Of a stretch of 64,000 nt of DNA, positions 46,844 through 56,816 are shown piece after piece. Each line of letters starts with the position of its first letter. Positions within the stretch are counted from its first letter, which is position 1. A model generated the notes under the pieces. The model worked only from the letters and a program-made list of their open reading frames with translations, did no database searches and had not been told where the DNA came from. Where the stretch lies: the NCBI RefSeq assembly GCF_010907035.1, contig NZ_QUMK01000001.1:1-64000 (forward strand), in the 5' to 3' direction. Made by a program: the position numbers and the translations under genes. The DNA is from Rhodopseudomonas sp. BR0M22 (lineage in GTDB: Bacteria > Pseudomonadota > Alphaproteobacteria > Rhizobiales > Xanthobacteraceae).

Positions 46844-48384
46844 GCAGTCGCCGGCTCGACATAGCGCGGGAAGATCGGTGCAGGCGCGGGCAGCGGCGTA
46901 CCCGGTACGATCCGCGTCGCCAGCGCCGCGAAGTCGCGCGACCCTTCCGCGATCCCGAGGATGTCGAGCAGCTTCGCCGCAGAGGTCGGGATCGCCGGCT
47001 GCGCCAGGATCGCGATCTGCCGCAGCACTTCCGCCGTGACGTACAGCACCGTCTTCTGCCGCGCCGGATCGGTCTTGGCGAGCGCCCACGGTGCTTCGCC
47101 GGCGAAGTAACGATTGGCTTCCGCTACCACCGCCCACACCGCGTTGAGCGCCTGATGAATCTGCTGCGTCGCCATCGCGGTCCGCGCCTGCCCGATCATG
47201 GCGTCGGCCATCGCCAGGATGGCGCTGTCGGACTCGCTGAACGCGCCGTGCTCAGGCACCTTGCCCTCACACTGCTTGGCCACCATGGTGAGCGAACGCT
47301 GCGCCAGATTGCCGAGGTCGTTGGCGAGATCGGCGTTGATGCGGTTGACGATCGCCTCGTGATTGTAGCTGCCGTCCGAGCCGAACGGCACCTCGCGCAG
47401 GAAGAAGTAGCGCACCTGATCGACGCCGTACTGGTCGGCGAGATTGAAGGGGTCGACGATGTTGCCGACCGACTTCGACATCTTCTCGCCCTTGTTGAAC
47501 AGGAAGCCGTGGGCGTAGACGCGCTTCTGGATCGGAATGCCCGCCGACATCAGGAACGCCGGCCAGTACACCGCATGGAAGCGGATGATGTCCTTGCCGA
47601 TGACGTGGACGTCGGCAGGCCAATAGTGCCACTTGGCGTCGGCCTCGTCGGGGAAGCCGACGCCGGTGATGTAATTGGTCAGCGCGTCGACCCAGACGTA
47701 CATCACATGCTCCGGATCGCCCGGCACCTTGACGCCCCAGTCGAAGGTGGTGCGCGACACCGACAGATCCTTCAGCCCGCCTTTGACGAAGCTGACCACT
47801 TCGTTGCGGCGCGAATCCGGGCCGATGAAATCAGGTTGCTCCTCGTAGAGCTTGAGGAGCTTGTCCTGATACGCCGAGAGCTTGAAGAAGTAGCTCTTCT
47901 CCTCGACCCATTCGACCGGAGTGCCCTGCGGACCGCGGCGGACGCCGTCTTCGCCGACGACGGTTTCGTCCTCGGCGTAGTAGGCTTCGTCGCGAACCGA
48001 GTACCAGCCGGAATAGCTGTCGAGATAGATGTCGCCGTTCGCCTGCATCCGCTTCCAGATTTCTTGGACGGATGCGTGATGCTGCTCTTCGGAGGTGCGG
48101 ATGAAGCGGTCGTAAGAGACGCCGAGGCGGTCGTCCATTTCGCGGAAGCGGCCGGCATTGCGGGTGGCGAGCGCGTGCGGCGTCAGGCCCTCCTTTTGCG
48201 CGGTCTGGATCATCTTCAGGCCGTGCTCATCGGTGCCGGTCAGGAAGAACACGTCCTTGCCGTCGAGCCGCTGGAAGCGCGCCAGCGCGTCGGTCGCGAT
48301 CGCCTCGTAGGCGTGGCCGATATGCGGCGCGCCGTTCGGGTACGCGATCGCGGTGGTGATGTAGAAAGAATTTCGCTGCGCCAT
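46840..48384 (-). CDS. metG: Methionyl-tRNA synthetase
   Basis: MetRS charges tRNA-Met. The protein has 514 residues, the short form without the C-terminal tRNA-binding extension. The HIGH motif is [13 protein letters not shown] (about 17-29), then GTDEHGLKM and the KMSKS loop [11 protein letters not shown] (about residue 300). The zinc-knuckle cysteines of E. coli MetG are absent, consistent with the MetG2 type found in alphaproteobacteria. Membership in the tmk-holB-metG-tatD cluster is conserved. Confidence 0.97.
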   Translation of the reverse strand: MAQRNSFYITTAIAYPNGAPHIGHAYEAIATDALARFQRLDGKDVFFLTGTDEHGLKMIQTAQKEGLTPHALATRNAGRFREMDDRLGVSYDRFIRTSEEQHHASVQEIWKRMQANGDIYLDSYSGWYSVRDEAYYAEDETVVGEDGVRRGPQGTPVEWVEEKSYFFKLSAYQDKLLKLYEEQPDFIGPDSRRNEVVSFVKGGLKDLSVSRTTFDWGVKVPGDPEHVMYVWVDALTNYITGVGFPDEADAKWHYWPADVHVIGKDIIRFHAVYWPAFLMSAGIPIQKRVYAHGFLFNKGEKMSKSVGNIVDPFNLADQYGVDQVRYFFLREVPFGSDGSYNHEAIVNRINADLANDLGNLAQRSLTMVAKQCEGKVPEHGAFSESDSAILAMADAMIGQARTAMATQQIHQALNAVWAVVAEANRYFAGEAPWALAKTDPARQKTVLYVTAEVLRQIAILAQPAIPTSAAKLLDILGIAEGSRDFAALATRIVPGTPLPAPAPIFPRYVEPATA

Positions 48385-48464
48385 CTGCGCGGACGCCTTT
48401 CAAATCTGGATCGGTTGAGCGCGGCGGCGCTGACCATGCCGGGCGATCGATCGCCGGATCGGCG

Positions 48465-49520
48465 TCAGCGCACCGCCTCCGCGAGAAGCCCGAACACCGA
48501 AAATACCAGCGGTTTCCGCTCGAGATTGTAGGCTTCGGTGTCGCGTGCGGCGCGGCCGATCTTTTCCCATACCTCCGCCAAGCGTGCAAGGCGCGGCAGT
48601 TCCGCGTTGGGATCGGGCGTGCGCAGCCGCGCGGCGACCCAGCGGTCGATGCCGTCGATGAACGCAGCCAGGGTCGCCCGGTCGGTGCCGCCGATCGCAT
48701 CGCCGAGCGCATGCAGCGCCCGCGGATCGACGTTTGGCAGGCTGTCGAGCAGCGCGGTCGTGGTCTGCTGCAGGCTGAGCGCGCCGCCGCCCATCAGCAT
48801 CAGCGCCCGCGCGACGCTGCCTTCAGACGCGGCGGCTGCCTCGGCGAGTTGGGGATCGTCGGGGTCGAGACCGGTCGCATCGATCGCCGCGGCCATCACA
48901 TCGGCAGTCGCGAGCGGGCGCAGCATCAGCTTGCGGCAGCGCGACTGGATCGTCGGCAACACCCGCGCCGGCGCATTCGACAGCAGCAGAAACAGCGAAC
49001 GTTGCGGCGGCTCCTCGATCACCTTGAGCAACGCGTTGGCCGAGTTGGCGTTGAGGTCGTCGACTGTATCGACGATGCACACCCGCCAGCCTTCGACCGC
49101 GGCGGTGGCGCCGAAGAACGAAATCGTCTCGCGCGACTCATCGACGGTGATGACGTTGCGCAGCACGCCCTTCTCGTTCGCCGACCGCTCCAGCGTCAGC
49201 AGGCCGCCATGCGCCTCGGCGGCGATATGGCGCGTCACCGGATGGTCGGGATCGACCGCCAGTGAGGCCGCGCCCTGCACGGCCTCCGACTGCGGCTCGC
49301 GATGCGCCAGAACGAACCGAGCCATGCGGTAGGCCAGCGTCGCCTTGCCGATGCCCAGTGCGCCACCGATCAGCCAAGCATGCGCGATCCGGCCGCCGCG
49401 ATAGGCATCGAGCAACGCCTGTTCGGCGGCATGATGGCCGAACAACGCCATGGTCTCGCGCGGATGGCGGACGGCGGACTCCTGCGGCTGAGCCTTAGCG
49501 GCGGTCTTGCGCGCGCTCAT
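48465..49520 (-). CDS. holB: DNA polymerase III subunit delta'
   Basis: Clamp-loader subunit of 351 residues. The N-terminal AAA+ region has GHHAAEQALLDAYRGGRIAHAWL and the Walker A-like GALGIGKATLAYRMA. The later text NALLKVIEEPPQRSLFLLLSN and VLPTIQSRCRKLML (the SRC sensor motif) is diagnostic. The zinc-binding cysteines of E. coli delta' are not evident. The start overlaps the tmk stop by 4 bases. Confidence 0.95.
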   Translation of the reverse strand: MSARKTAAKAQPQESAVRHPRETMALFGHHAAEQALLDAYRGGRIAHAWLIGGALGIGKATLAYRMARFVLAHREPQSEAVQGAASLAVDPDHPVTRHIAAEAHGGLLTLERSANEKGVLRNVITVDESRETISFFGATAAVEGWRVCIVDTVDDLNANSANALLKVIEEPPQRSLFLLLSNAPARVLPTIQSRCRKLMLRPLATADVMAAAIDATGLDPDDPQLAEAAAASEGSVARALMLMGGGALSLQQTTTALLDSLPNVDPRALHALGDAIGGTDRATLAAFIDGIDRWVAARLRTPDPNAELPRLARLAEVWEKIGRAARDTEAYNLERKPLVFSVFGLLAEAVR

Positions 49521-50209
49521 GCCGTTTTCGCCCCGGCGCGCGCTGGTTCGAGGAGGCGCAAGCGCACCGCCTGCCAGACCCGGTCGGCGACCTCCTCCGG
49601 CTCCGCATTGGCGTCGATCAGGACGCAGCGCTCGGGTTCGTCCACTGCGATCTGGCGAAACACCTCGCGCAGGCCGCGATGAAAATCGATCGCTTCGGAC
49701 TCGAACCGGTCCGGTGTGTCGCTGCCTCGGCGAACCGCGGCGCGCGCCAGCCCGATCTCGACCGGAATATCGAGGATCACGGTGAGGTCAGGCTTCATGT
49801 CTCCGATCGTCACCTGTTGCAGGGCGTCGAGCAGTCCGAGGCTGACGGCGCCGAGCTTGCCCTGATAGGCGCGGGTCGAATCGTAAAACCTGTCGCAAAG
49901 TACCCATTCGCCACGCGTCAGCGCCGGCTCGATCAGGGTGCGGACGTGATCGTCGCGCGCAGCGGCGAACAACAGCGCCTCGGCGTCGGCGCCGCCGATC
50001 AGCTTGCCGATGCCGGCGAGAAGCGCGCTGCGGATCGCCTCGGCGCCGGGCGAGCCGCCCGGCTCGCGGGTCACCAGCGCGCGCAGCCGCGCCTTTTCCA
50101 GCCGCTTCGCCAGCAGCCGGATCTGGGTCGATTTGCCGGCGCCCTCGCCGCCCTCGAAGGTGATGAAGCGCCCGCGCATCGAAGACTTTATCGGCTTCTT
50201 TTCAACCAT
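49517..50209 (-). CDS. tmk: Thymidylate kinase
   Basis: Tmk phosphorylates dTMP to dTDP. The protein has 230 residues. The P-loop is FITFEGGEGAGKSTQIR (about 15-31), the DRF-type motif is LCDRFYDSTRAYQGKLG, and TREPGGSPGAEAIR is the nucleotide-binding segment. About 10 extra residues precede the fold; ATG at 50179 is an alternative start. It lies two bases after the carboxypeptidase stop. Confidence 0.96.
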   Translation of the reverse strand: MVEKKPIKSSMRGRFITFEGGEGAGKSTQIRLLAKRLEKARLRALVTREPGGSPGAEAIRSALLAGIGKLIGGADAEALLFAAARDDHVRTLIEPALTRGEWVLCDRFYDSTRAYQGKLGAVSLGLLDALQQVTIGDMKPDLTVILDIPVEIGLARAAVRRGSDTPDRFESEAIDFHRGLREVFRQIAVDEPERCVLIDANAEPEEVADRVWQAVRLRLLEPARAGAKTA

Positions 50210-50211
50210 GT

Positions 50212-51453
50212 TCAGAGCTTCGCCATACCGGCGCGCAGCACACCGATCATCAGCTCGCTGGCGCCGTCGACCGCGCGCCGCATGGTCGAGCCGACCGGAT
50301 CGGCCTCAGCCGACTTCAACGGCACCTCCACGGCGACATTGGGGCCGCGCCACACCCGCACCAGACCAATGCGCTGCCCAGCCTCGACCGGCGCCGGCAC
50401 CGGCCCCTGATACACGATCCGTGCGATCAGCTTGTCACTGCCGTTCTTGCGCACCATCACCCGCACCGGGTTGGCCGGGGTCAGAGGCACGTAGCGGGTC
50501 TGGCCGCCGAACACCCGGGCATAGCCGAGTGTTGCTCCATCGGCGAACAACGCCCGTGACTCGAAATTGCGGAAGCCCCATTCCAGCAGCTTCTTGGCCT
50601 CGCTGGCGCGGTCGTCGGCATCCTCGAGTCCGTTCACCACCACGATCAGCCGCATCCCGTTCTGGACCGCGGAGCCGACCATGCCGTAACCGCCTTCTTT
50701 GGTGTAGCCGGTCTTGAAGCCATCGGCGCCGGCCAGCGAATTCAAAAGCGGGTTGCGGTTGGTCTGCCTGATCTTGTTCCAGGTGAACTCCTTCTCGCCG
50801 AACAGCGGATAGAATTCCGGATAGGTCAGGATGATGTGGCGGGCGAGTCTGGCCAGCTCGCGCACGCTCATCTTGTTCTCGGGATTGGGCAGCCCAGTGG
50901 AATTGCCGAAGGTCGACTGTGTCAGCCCGATCTGCCGTGCGCGCTTGGTCATCAGCTCGACGAACGACGCCTCGCTGCCGGCGATGCCTTCGGCGAGCAC
51001 CATACAGGAATCGTTGCCGCTCTGGATCACGGCCCCGCGCAGCAGATTGTCGACCGAGATGCTGCTGTGAATCTCCGCGAACATCGTCGAGTTGCCGGCC
51101 GGAGCGCCGCCGTAACGCCAGGAGTTCTCGCTTACGCGGTATTCCTGTGTCGGCTGCAATTCGCCGGTCTGGAGCAGGTGGAATACCACCTCCACCGTCA
51201 TCAGCTTCATCATGCTGGAGGGCGCACGCAATTCGTCGGCGTTCTTTTCGAACAGCACGCTGCCGCTTTCGGCGTCGATCAGGATCGCGGTCGGCGCCTC
51301 GGTCTCGTATCCGCCGTCGTCCTTCTTGGCGCCCTGGACGCTCTGATTGGCGGCCGTCACCGGGCCTGTCCCGAGCGCGACGGCGATCAGGCCCGCCAAC
51401 AGGCCGCGCCAGAGCGACGAGCGCGGAGGAAACAGCGAAGACGGGAGGGCCAT
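50212..51453 (-). CDS. D-alanyl-D-alanine carboxypeptidase (PBP5/6-like)
   Basis: A 413-residue low-molecular-weight penicillin-binding protein trimming cell-wall pentapeptides. The signal peptide is about 1-35 (LLAGLIAVALGTGPVTAA). Active-site motifs are SSMMKL (Ser nucleophile and Lys), IQSGNDSCMVLAE (SGN) and DGFKTGYTKEGGYG (KTG). The C-terminal PBP5_C domain covers about 295-390 and ends in an amphipathic helix-like tail (GASELMIGVLRAGMAKL) for membrane attachment. ATG 51453 with GGAAA before it is preferred over TTG 51468. It is first gene of the dac-tmk-holB-metG-tatD-phnP-like run. Confidence 0.95.
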   Translation of the reverse strand: MALPSSLFPPRSSLWRGLLAGLIAVALGTGPVTAANQSVQGAKKDDGGYETEAPTAILIDAESGSVLFEKNADELRAPSSMMKLMTVEVVFHLLQTGELQPTQEYRVSENSWRYGGAPAGNSTMFAEIHSSISVDNLLRGAVIQSGNDSCMVLAEGIAGSEASFVELMTKRARQIGLTQSTFGNSTGLPNPENKMSVRELARLARHIILTYPEFYPLFGEKEFTWNKIRQTNRNPLLNSLAGADGFKTGYTKEGGYGMVGSAVQNGMRLIVVVNGLEDADDRASEAKKLLEWGFRNFESRALFADGATLGYARVFGGQTRYVPLTPANPVRVMVRKNGSDKLIARIVYQGPVPAPVEAGQRIGLVRVWRGPNVAVEVPLKSAEADPVGSTMRRAVDGASELMIGVLRAGMAKL

Positions 51454-51599
51454 CGATCGGATTTCCAACTAGATTTGCGGCCGCGTCGGCAAGGCAACCG
51501 ACACGGCCGTTTTCAATTGTAGGTACGGACGATCGATCCTACCGTGGGCGCAAGCTCGCTTCCAGATCAACTCAAAAAATCAAACAGGGCGGACACATC

Positions 51600-52547
51600 A
51601 TGGCTTCCACTCGCACGATCACCGTCAATGGCATCGAGTTGTTCCTGCGTGAACAGGGACAGGGTCCGCTGGTGATCCTGTGCCACGGCTGGCCGGAATT
51701 GTCGTACTCCTGGAGGCATCAGATCGCAGCCCTGGCTGATGCCGGATATCGGGTGGTGGCGCCGGATATGCGCGGCTTCGGGCGGTCCTCGGCTCCTCAA
51801 CCGGTCGAGGCCTACAGCATCTTCGATCTGGTCGGCGACATGGTCGGACTGGTGGGCGAGCTCGGTGAAACCCGCGCCGCAATCATTGGCCATGACTGGG
51901 GCGCACCGGTGGCCTGGCACGCCGCGCTGTTCAGGCCGGACCTGTTCGCCGCGGTGGCGGGCCTCAGCGTACCGCCGCCGTGGCGCGGCAAGGGCCGGCC
52001 GCTGGAGCTGCTGCGCGCCGCGGGCATCACCAATTTCTATTGGCAGTATTTCCAGAAGCCCGGCGTCGCCGAGGCCGAATTCGAGCGCGACGTCGCCGCG
52101 ACGATGCGCGGCATGCTGTGCGGTGGGTTCGCCGATCCGGCGCGGTCGTTGTTCGTTCCGGAAGGTCGCGGCTTCATCGGCCGCTCGGCCGCAACGCTTC
52201 CGCTACCGGGATGGCTGAGCGAGGCCGAACTTGCCTTCTTCGTCGAGCGCTACAAAGAAAGCGGCTTCCGCGGAGGCCTCAACTGGTACCGCAACATTGA
52301 CCGAAACTGGGAGCTGACCGCCCCCTGGCAGGGCGCGCAGATCCGGCAGCCGTCAGCGTTCATCGCCGGCAGCAACGATCCGGTGATCTCCGACAAAATG
52401 AGCGGCAAGCATCTCGCCGCGATCGAGCGGGTGCTGCCCAATCTGAAGCACAAGCTGATCATAGACGGCGCCGGCCACTGGATCCAGCAGGAGAAGCCCG
52501 CCGACGTGAATGCGGCGCTGACCGCGTTTCTGAAGGAGAACTATTGA
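51600..52547 (+). CDS. Epoxide hydrolase (alpha/beta hydrolase)
   Basis: A 315-residue alpha/beta hydrolase of the soluble epoxide hydrolase group. The oxyanion HGWPE motif is in ILCHGWPELSYSWRHQ (about residue 28). The nucleophile Asp is in IIGHDWGAPVAWH, so this is the Asp-type enzyme (epoxide hydrolase or dehalogenase) rather than a serine esterase. The catalytic His is in DGAGHWIQQEKP, and a cap-domain Tyr is likely in LNWYRNID. Start ATG 51600, with a weak AGGGCGG. It lies on the opposite strand between the housekeeping genes rlpA and the carboxypeptidase. Confidence 0.92.
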   Translation: MASTRTITVNGIELFLREQGQGPLVILCHGWPELSYSWRHQIAALADAGYRVVAPDMRGFGRSSAPQPVEAYSIFDLVGDMVGLVGELGETRAAIIGHDWGAPVAWHAALFRPDLFAAVAGLSVPPPWRGKGRPLELLRAAGITNFYWQYFQKPGVAEAEFERDVAATMRGMLCGGFADPARSLFVPEGRGFIGRSAATLPLPGWLSEAELAFFVERYKESGFRGGLNWYRNIDRNWELTAPWQGAQIRQPSAFIAGSNDPVISDKMSGKHLAAIERVLPNLKHKLIIDGAGHWIQQEKPADVNAALTAFLKENY

Positions 52548-52576
52548 GAGAGCCGCAGCCCGCCCGGGTTCGCGGG

Positions 52577-53524
52577 TTAGTAGAGCCCGCGGGCCGACAG
52601 CAGATTGCCGATCTCGTCATTGCCGCGGGACGGTGCGGTGCTGACCGGCCGGTACTCCGCCCTCGCCTCTCGGGCATCGGCGTCGTAGGAGACCGCGCGC
52701 GGATTGGGCGCAAGCGTTTGGCGGTTCGATCGTGTGCTGCGCGAGGCTGAGACTTCCGAAGTCGCGGCGACCGAGGCGACGTCCACCGAAGTGTTTCCGA
52801 GCGAATACGGCCGGCCTTCCGGCATCGGCACGTCGCCGCGAATCCGCCCACCGCCGCTGCCTGCTCCGAAGTCCGGAACGAAAGGTTTGGCGGAAGCGAT
52901 CCGCACGCCGGTCGGCGCCGGTGCCGGCTCGCCCTGACGCAGCGTCGCCATCAACTGGCGGTCGTCGGAGCCTTCGAGCGGTGCCCGGCCGACATACTCG
53001 ACCCGCACCCGCGCGGTGCCCCTGTGTTTGAATTCAAGGAGTTCGGCGGCTTTATTCGACACGTCGATGAGCCGGTTGCCGTGATACGGGCCACGGTCGT
53101 TGATGCGCACGATCAGCGAACGTCCGTTGGCCAGATTGGTGACCCGGGCATAGCTCGGGATCGGCAGCGTCGGGTGTGCCGCAGACAGCGACGCCATGTC
53201 GAACACTTCGCCATTGGCAGTGAGCCGGCCATGGAAATCAGTGCCGTACCAGGACGCCAGTCCTTCGGCGCGGTAATGCGGATTCTCTTCCGGAACATAA
53301 GTGCGGCCGGCCACCACATAGGGCTTGCCGACCCGATAGGTCCCGCCGCCTTTCGGCACAGGCTCGCCGAACGCGACCACGCGGGGGCTCGACGACACGC
53401 CGTACTTCGGGTCGACCCGGCTGAAGGCGCCGTTTTGCGCGCAGTTGGCGAGGGCGAGGCAGGCGCCAGCGGCGAAAGCCACCCGCGCGGCGCGGCCCAA
53501 CGAATCTCGCTCGCGAATCCCCAT
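52577..53524 (-). CDS. rlpA: RlpA-like septal lytic transglycosylase
   Basis: A 315-residue outer-membrane lipoprotein-like RlpA. The leader ends LALANCAQNG, a lipobox-like Cys although Asn at -1 is unusual. The double-psi beta-barrel domain (about residues 65-165) has GLASWYGTDFHGRLTANGEVFDM, PSYARVTNLANGRSL and RINDRGPYHGNRLIDVSN; the catalytic Asp and His are in these segments. The C-terminal half is low complexity, and no SPOR domain was seen in the last 110 residues. Start ATG 53524 after GGGG. An open frame extends far upstream without supporting features. Confidence 0.92.
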   Translation of the reverse strand: MGIRERDSLGRAARVAFAAGACLALANCAQNGAFSRVDPKYGVSSSPRVVAFGEPVPKGGGTYRVGKPYVVAGRTYVPEENPHYRAEGLASWYGTDFHGRLTANGEVFDMASLSAAHPTLPIPSYARVTNLANGRSLIVRINDRGPYHGNRLIDVSNKAAELLEFKHRGTARVRVEYVGRAPLEGSDDRQLMATLRQGEPAPAPTGVRIASAKPFVPDFGAGSGGGRIRGDVPMPEGRPYSLGNTSVDVASVAATSEVSASRSTRSNRQTLAPNPRAVSYDADAREARAEYRPVSTAPSRGNDEIGNLLSARGLY

Positions 53525-53761
53525 AAGTCCCCAAATACCATTCTCGCGACATCGGCCCAAGATGGACCTTCCCCGGTCGCGACCTCGACGCACACCCACT
53601 TCCGCATCGAAGCATGACCATATCGCAGAGCGAACAAGGCGAAAATGGGACGAACAGGTTTTGGCGGAAGTATGGTTACCAAGGTCTGATAAGGGAATCA
53701 GGAGCTTGCTCTGACATGGCGATTCGCGAACACTGAGTGTCGACAGCCGAAAGGACCGCAT

Positions 53762-54919
53762 GTGACCGCCCCTCTTTCCGATCGCGTTCCGTCCCGTACC
53801 GACCTTACCTGGGCGATCGCCCTCGGCGGCATCGCCACCGTGTCGTTCGCGGCACTGCTGTACGGCGCCTGGCAATTCGCCGGCACGCTGTTCCTGATCT
53901 TCGCCGGGGTGCTGTTCGGCGTTTTTCTCAACGCCCTCACCGAACTGACCGGCAAACTGGTCGGCGGTCCGCACGGGCTTCGGCTGGCGCTGGTCTGTGT
54001 GGTCCTGAGCGGCCTGTTCTTCGGCATCGCCGTGCTCGGCGGCAACACGATCAGCCAGCAGGCCAAGGCGCTGTCCGGCACGATCAAGACGCAGATCGTC
54101 AATGTGAAGGCTCTGCTCGAGCGGAACGGCGTCGACACCAGCTTCCTTGAGCTGGGTGGCGGCAACGGCGGCGGCGCCCATTCGGAGACGGCTCCGGCGC
54201 AGCCGCGTAACCTGCCGAGCGCAGGCGAAATCGCCTCCGGCGGCGGCGCCATCGTCAGCCAGACGCTGAAGCTGATCCTCGGCACCATCGGAGCCGTCGG
54301 CAACTTCTTCATCGTGCTGTTTCTCGGCCTCGCCTTCGCGGCGCAGCCGGAGGTGTACCGCAACGGATTGGTGCGGATGGTGCCTCGGCGCCACCGGAGC
54401 CAAGCGGAGGTCATCGTCAGCGACACCGGCGAGATGCTCAAGCGTTGGCTGCTGGCTCAGCTCATCACCATGATCGCGGTGTTCGCGGTCACGGCAATCG
54501 GCCTGTCGCTGATCGGGATTCCCGGCGCGTTCATCCTTGGCATCCAGGCCGGCCTGCTCGCGTTCATTCCGACCGTCGGCGCAATTCTCGGCGGGCTGGT
54601 CATCGTGCTCGCCGCGATCGGCTCCGGATGGATCGCAGTGGTCAGCGCCTTCGTGCTGTTCCTCGGCGTCCATGCGCTCGAGAGCTACATCCTGACACCG
54701 CTGATCCAGCGCCAGGCGATCGATATCCCGCCGGCGACGCTGTTTGCCACCCAGATCCTGCTCGGCATCGTGTTCGGTCTTTGGGGGCTTGCGCTGGCGC
54801 TGCCACTGATGGCGATCGGCCGGGTGGTGATCGACCATCTGCGCGGCGAAGAGCCGGACGAGTCCGCCGCACCGGCCGCCACCGCCCCGATGGCGCTCGC
54901 CGTTACACCTGAGACGTAA
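53762..54919 (+). CDS. AI-2E-family transporter / PerM-like permease
   Basis: A 385-residue membrane protein of the AI-2E (PerM/YdiK) family, some of which act as Na+/H+ antiporters or autoinducer-2 exporters. Hydrophobic segments occur near the N-terminus (LGGIATVSFAALLYGAWQF, FLIFAGVLFGVFLNAL) and in the second half (QLITMIAVFAVTAIGLSLIG, FIPTVGAILGGLVIVLAAIGSG). ALPLMAIGRVVIDHL closes the family core. A soluble glycine-rich loop is inserted near residues 125-160. The start is GTG 53762 after AAGGA. It converges on the ABM gene, overlapping 17 bases. Confidence 0.9.
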   Translation: MTAPLSDRVPSRTDLTWAIALGGIATVSFAALLYGAWQFAGTLFLIFAGVLFGVFLNALTELTGKLVGGPHGLRLALVCVVLSGLFFGIAVLGGNTISQQAKALSGTIKTQIVNVKALLERNGVDTSFLELGGGNGGGAHSETAPAQPRNLPSAGEIASGGGAIVSQTLKLILGTIGAVGNFFIVLFLGLAFAAQPEVYRNGLVRMVPRRHRSQAEVIVSDTGEMLKRWLLAQLITMIAVFAVTAIGLSLIGIPGAFILGIQAGLLAFIPTVGAILGGLVIVLAAIGSGWIAVVSAFVLFLGVHALESYILTPLIQRQAIDIPPATLFATQILLGIVFGLWGLALALPLMAIGRVVIDHLRGEEPDESAAPAATAPMALAVTPET

Positions 54920-55205
54920 GCACCGTCTCGGTGTGCTCGACATCCGGCGGCGCTGCGAAGAACCCGCCGACGAGACCGCGCCATTCGGTGAAGTTCTCCG
55001 AGCCGCGGAAATCGACAGTGTGGTTTTCCAGCGTCTGCCACTTCACCATCAGCCGGTAACGCTGCGGCTTCTCGATCGACCGATGCAGCTCGAAGCCGCA
55101 AAACCCCTTGGAGCGGCCGAATGCCTCGCGCGCCTTGGCGACTGCGGCTTCGAACTCCGCCTCGCTGCCGGGTTTGACGTCGATCTGTGCGATTTCCGTA
55201 ATCAT
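54903..55205 (-). CDS. Antibiotic-biosynthesis-monooxygenase (ABM) domain protein
   Basis: A 100-residue small dimeric alpha-beta barrel protein. Typical features are ITEIAQIDVKPGSEAEFEAAV, KGFCGFELHRSIEKPQRYRL and VKWQTLENHTVDFRGSENFTEW. Its catalytic role is unknown; many members act on quinones or haem. It overlaps the end of the convergent permease gene by 17 bases. Confidence 0.88.
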   Translation of the reverse strand: MITEIAQIDVKPGSEAEFEAAVAKAREAFGRSKGFCGFELHRSIEKPQRYRLMVKWQTLENHTVDFRGSENFTEWRGLVGGFFAAPPDVEHTETVLTSQV

Positions 55206-55288
55206 GCGTCTGCGCCTCGTCGGTGATGGGACGGGCGTCTTTATCGCACAGCGCGTCGCAATTGAAGCGGATCGAACGAAGGTCAGAT

Positions 55289-56524
55289 TCAGGCGACCGC
55301 CTGCCCGACCGAACCGCCGCGTGCCACTACTTGATGTTCGCGCGTTTGCGCCGCTTTGCGCCGGCTCTCTTCCAGCGACACCGGCTGCTCAGCCGTTGCG
55401 ACGACGCGATTCCGGCCGCCACGTTTAGCCTGATACAGCGCGGTGTCGGCTGCGGCGAGCAGCACGTCGAGCTCGACGCCAGCCGGTCCGCCGGCGACGC
55501 CGATCGACACGGTGGTCGCCACCGGGGCGTCGTCAACCTCGATACCGCAATTTTGGAAAGCCTCGCGCACCCGATCGGCTGCAGTCACCGCCTCGTCGAT
55601 CGAGCAGGGTAACAACGCTGCGAACTCCTCGCCGCCGATCCGCCCCGACAGGTCCGAGATCCGCAGCGAGCTGGCGACGATGGCGGCAAACAGCTTCAGC
55701 ACTTCGTCGCCGGCCGGGTGACCAAACCGGTCGTTGATCGATTTGAAGTGGTCGATATCGAAGATCATCGCGGAAACCGGGCGCCCTGCATTGGCCTCGC
55801 GGTCGATCATCCGCGCGCAGGCTTCGGAGAAGCCGCGCCGGTTGAGCATTCCGGTGAGCGGGTCGATCGAAGCGGCGGTCTTGTGCATGGTGACGGTGCG
55901 TTCAGTGACCAGCATGAAGATCACGAACACGGTGCCGATCGCGTACAGCACCAGTTCGACCGCGAACAACGTCACCCAGGCATTGCCGACGAATCCGGAG
56001 TGCGACGACGGCCACAAATCGGCGAGCACGATCGGAAGCATCAGAACCGTGCCGTGCAGCAGCGGCACCACGATGGTCGGCCAGCGCCGCTGCATCGATT
56101 TGCGCCGCTCGGCAGAGAGCTGGTTCGCAGTCAATCCGGCGTAGACAGCAACGATCGCTGCCCCGATCGTCATCCGCAGTGCTTCCTGCTCGGCTGGCAG
56201 GCTGGCAACGGCGGCGAACCAGACCAGCGCGCCGAGCAGCAGCCCAGGCCAGCTCGGCTTCAAGCCATGAAAGACCCGCGCGGCGTTCCACACCATCCCG
56301 CAGGCGATAAAGCCACCGCCGGCCATCGCCAAAGTAACGGTCTCACCGAAGACCGGGCGGAGAACCGTCCAGAGCGCCACGGTGAGGGCACCGAGCAGAT
56401 ATGCATTGCCCCACCAATTCAATGCCGGGATTTTTTCCTGGCGGCCGAAGTAGTGCAGCATGACACCGAGCAACGCGCAAATCAGGGTTGCGACGAGGAA
56501 CAGTGTCGAAATGTCGAGTGACAT
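55289..56524 (-). CDS. Diguanylate cyclase (GGDEF)
   Basis: A 411-residue membrane-bound cyclase making c-di-GMP. About six N-terminal membrane spans (residues 5-195) are followed by a GGDEF domain (about 225-380) with DPLTGMLNRRGF, IFDIDHFKSINDRFGHPAGD and the intact active site GRIGGEEFAALL. The inhibitory I-site RxxD is also present (RISD, five residues before GGEEF), so product feedback is expected. The start is ATG 56524; an in-frame ATG at 56563 is possible. No clear ribosome-binding site. Confidence 0.93.
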   Translation of the reverse strand: MSLDISTLFLVATLICALLGVMLHYFGRQEKIPALNWWGNAYLLGALTVALWTVLRPVFGETVTLAMAGGGFIACGMVWNAARVFHGLKPSWPGLLLGALVWFAAVASLPAEQEALRMTIGAAIVAVYAGLTANQLSAERRKSMQRRWPTIVVPLLHGTVLMLPIVLADLWPSSHSGFVGNAWVTLFAVELVLYAIGTVFVIFMLVTERTVTMHKTAASIDPLTGMLNRRGFSEACARMIDREANAGRPVSAMIFDIDHFKSINDRFGHPAGDEVLKLFAAIVASSLRISDLSGRIGGEEFAALLPCSIDEAVTAADRVREAFQNCGIEVDDAPVATTVSIGVAGGPAGVELDVLLAAADTALYQAKRGGRNRVVATAEQPVSLEESRRKAAQTREHQVVARGGSVGQAVA

Positions 56525-56760
56525 AGTGGGGTACTCGGTGGGTGACTTTTCCGGTGACGGCATTTCAACACCGCGGGTGCGGCACTGATCCCCTCATGCT
56601 GCCGATTTGACCCAGGCTGGATTGAAATCGCGTTTGTGCAAAAGCTCCGATTTATCCGATAACTCGCCGGAAATTTCCGACAATTTGCTTGCAAAGCGCG
56701 GCTCGCCGGTCGCTTCGGATCAATGATGTGTGCAGCCCCTCGCCGGCTCTTCGCCCGCAA

Positions 56761-56791
56761 CAAAAAAGGGCGCCCCGCAGGACGCCCTTTT
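56761..56791 (-). terminator. Rho-independent terminator of rplM-rpsI
   Basis: The stem AAAAGGGCG (56764-56772) / CGCCCTTTT (56783-56791) is followed, on the minus strand, by a run of T (TTTTTTG). It lies 26 bases past the rpsI stop. Confidence 0.9.
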
Positions 56792-56816
56792 GATCGACCG
56801 GTGAGACCGGGAAAGA

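Noticed and set aside
50919-51599. Upstream extension of the epoxide hydrolase frame
   Set aside because: It is Arg-rich shadow text opposite the carboxypeptidase; the fold starts at 51600.
53525-54943. Upstream extension of the rlpA frame to 788 codons
   Set aside because: The extra part runs antisense through the AI-2E permease gene and is low-complexity. The rlpA leader peptide starts at 53524.
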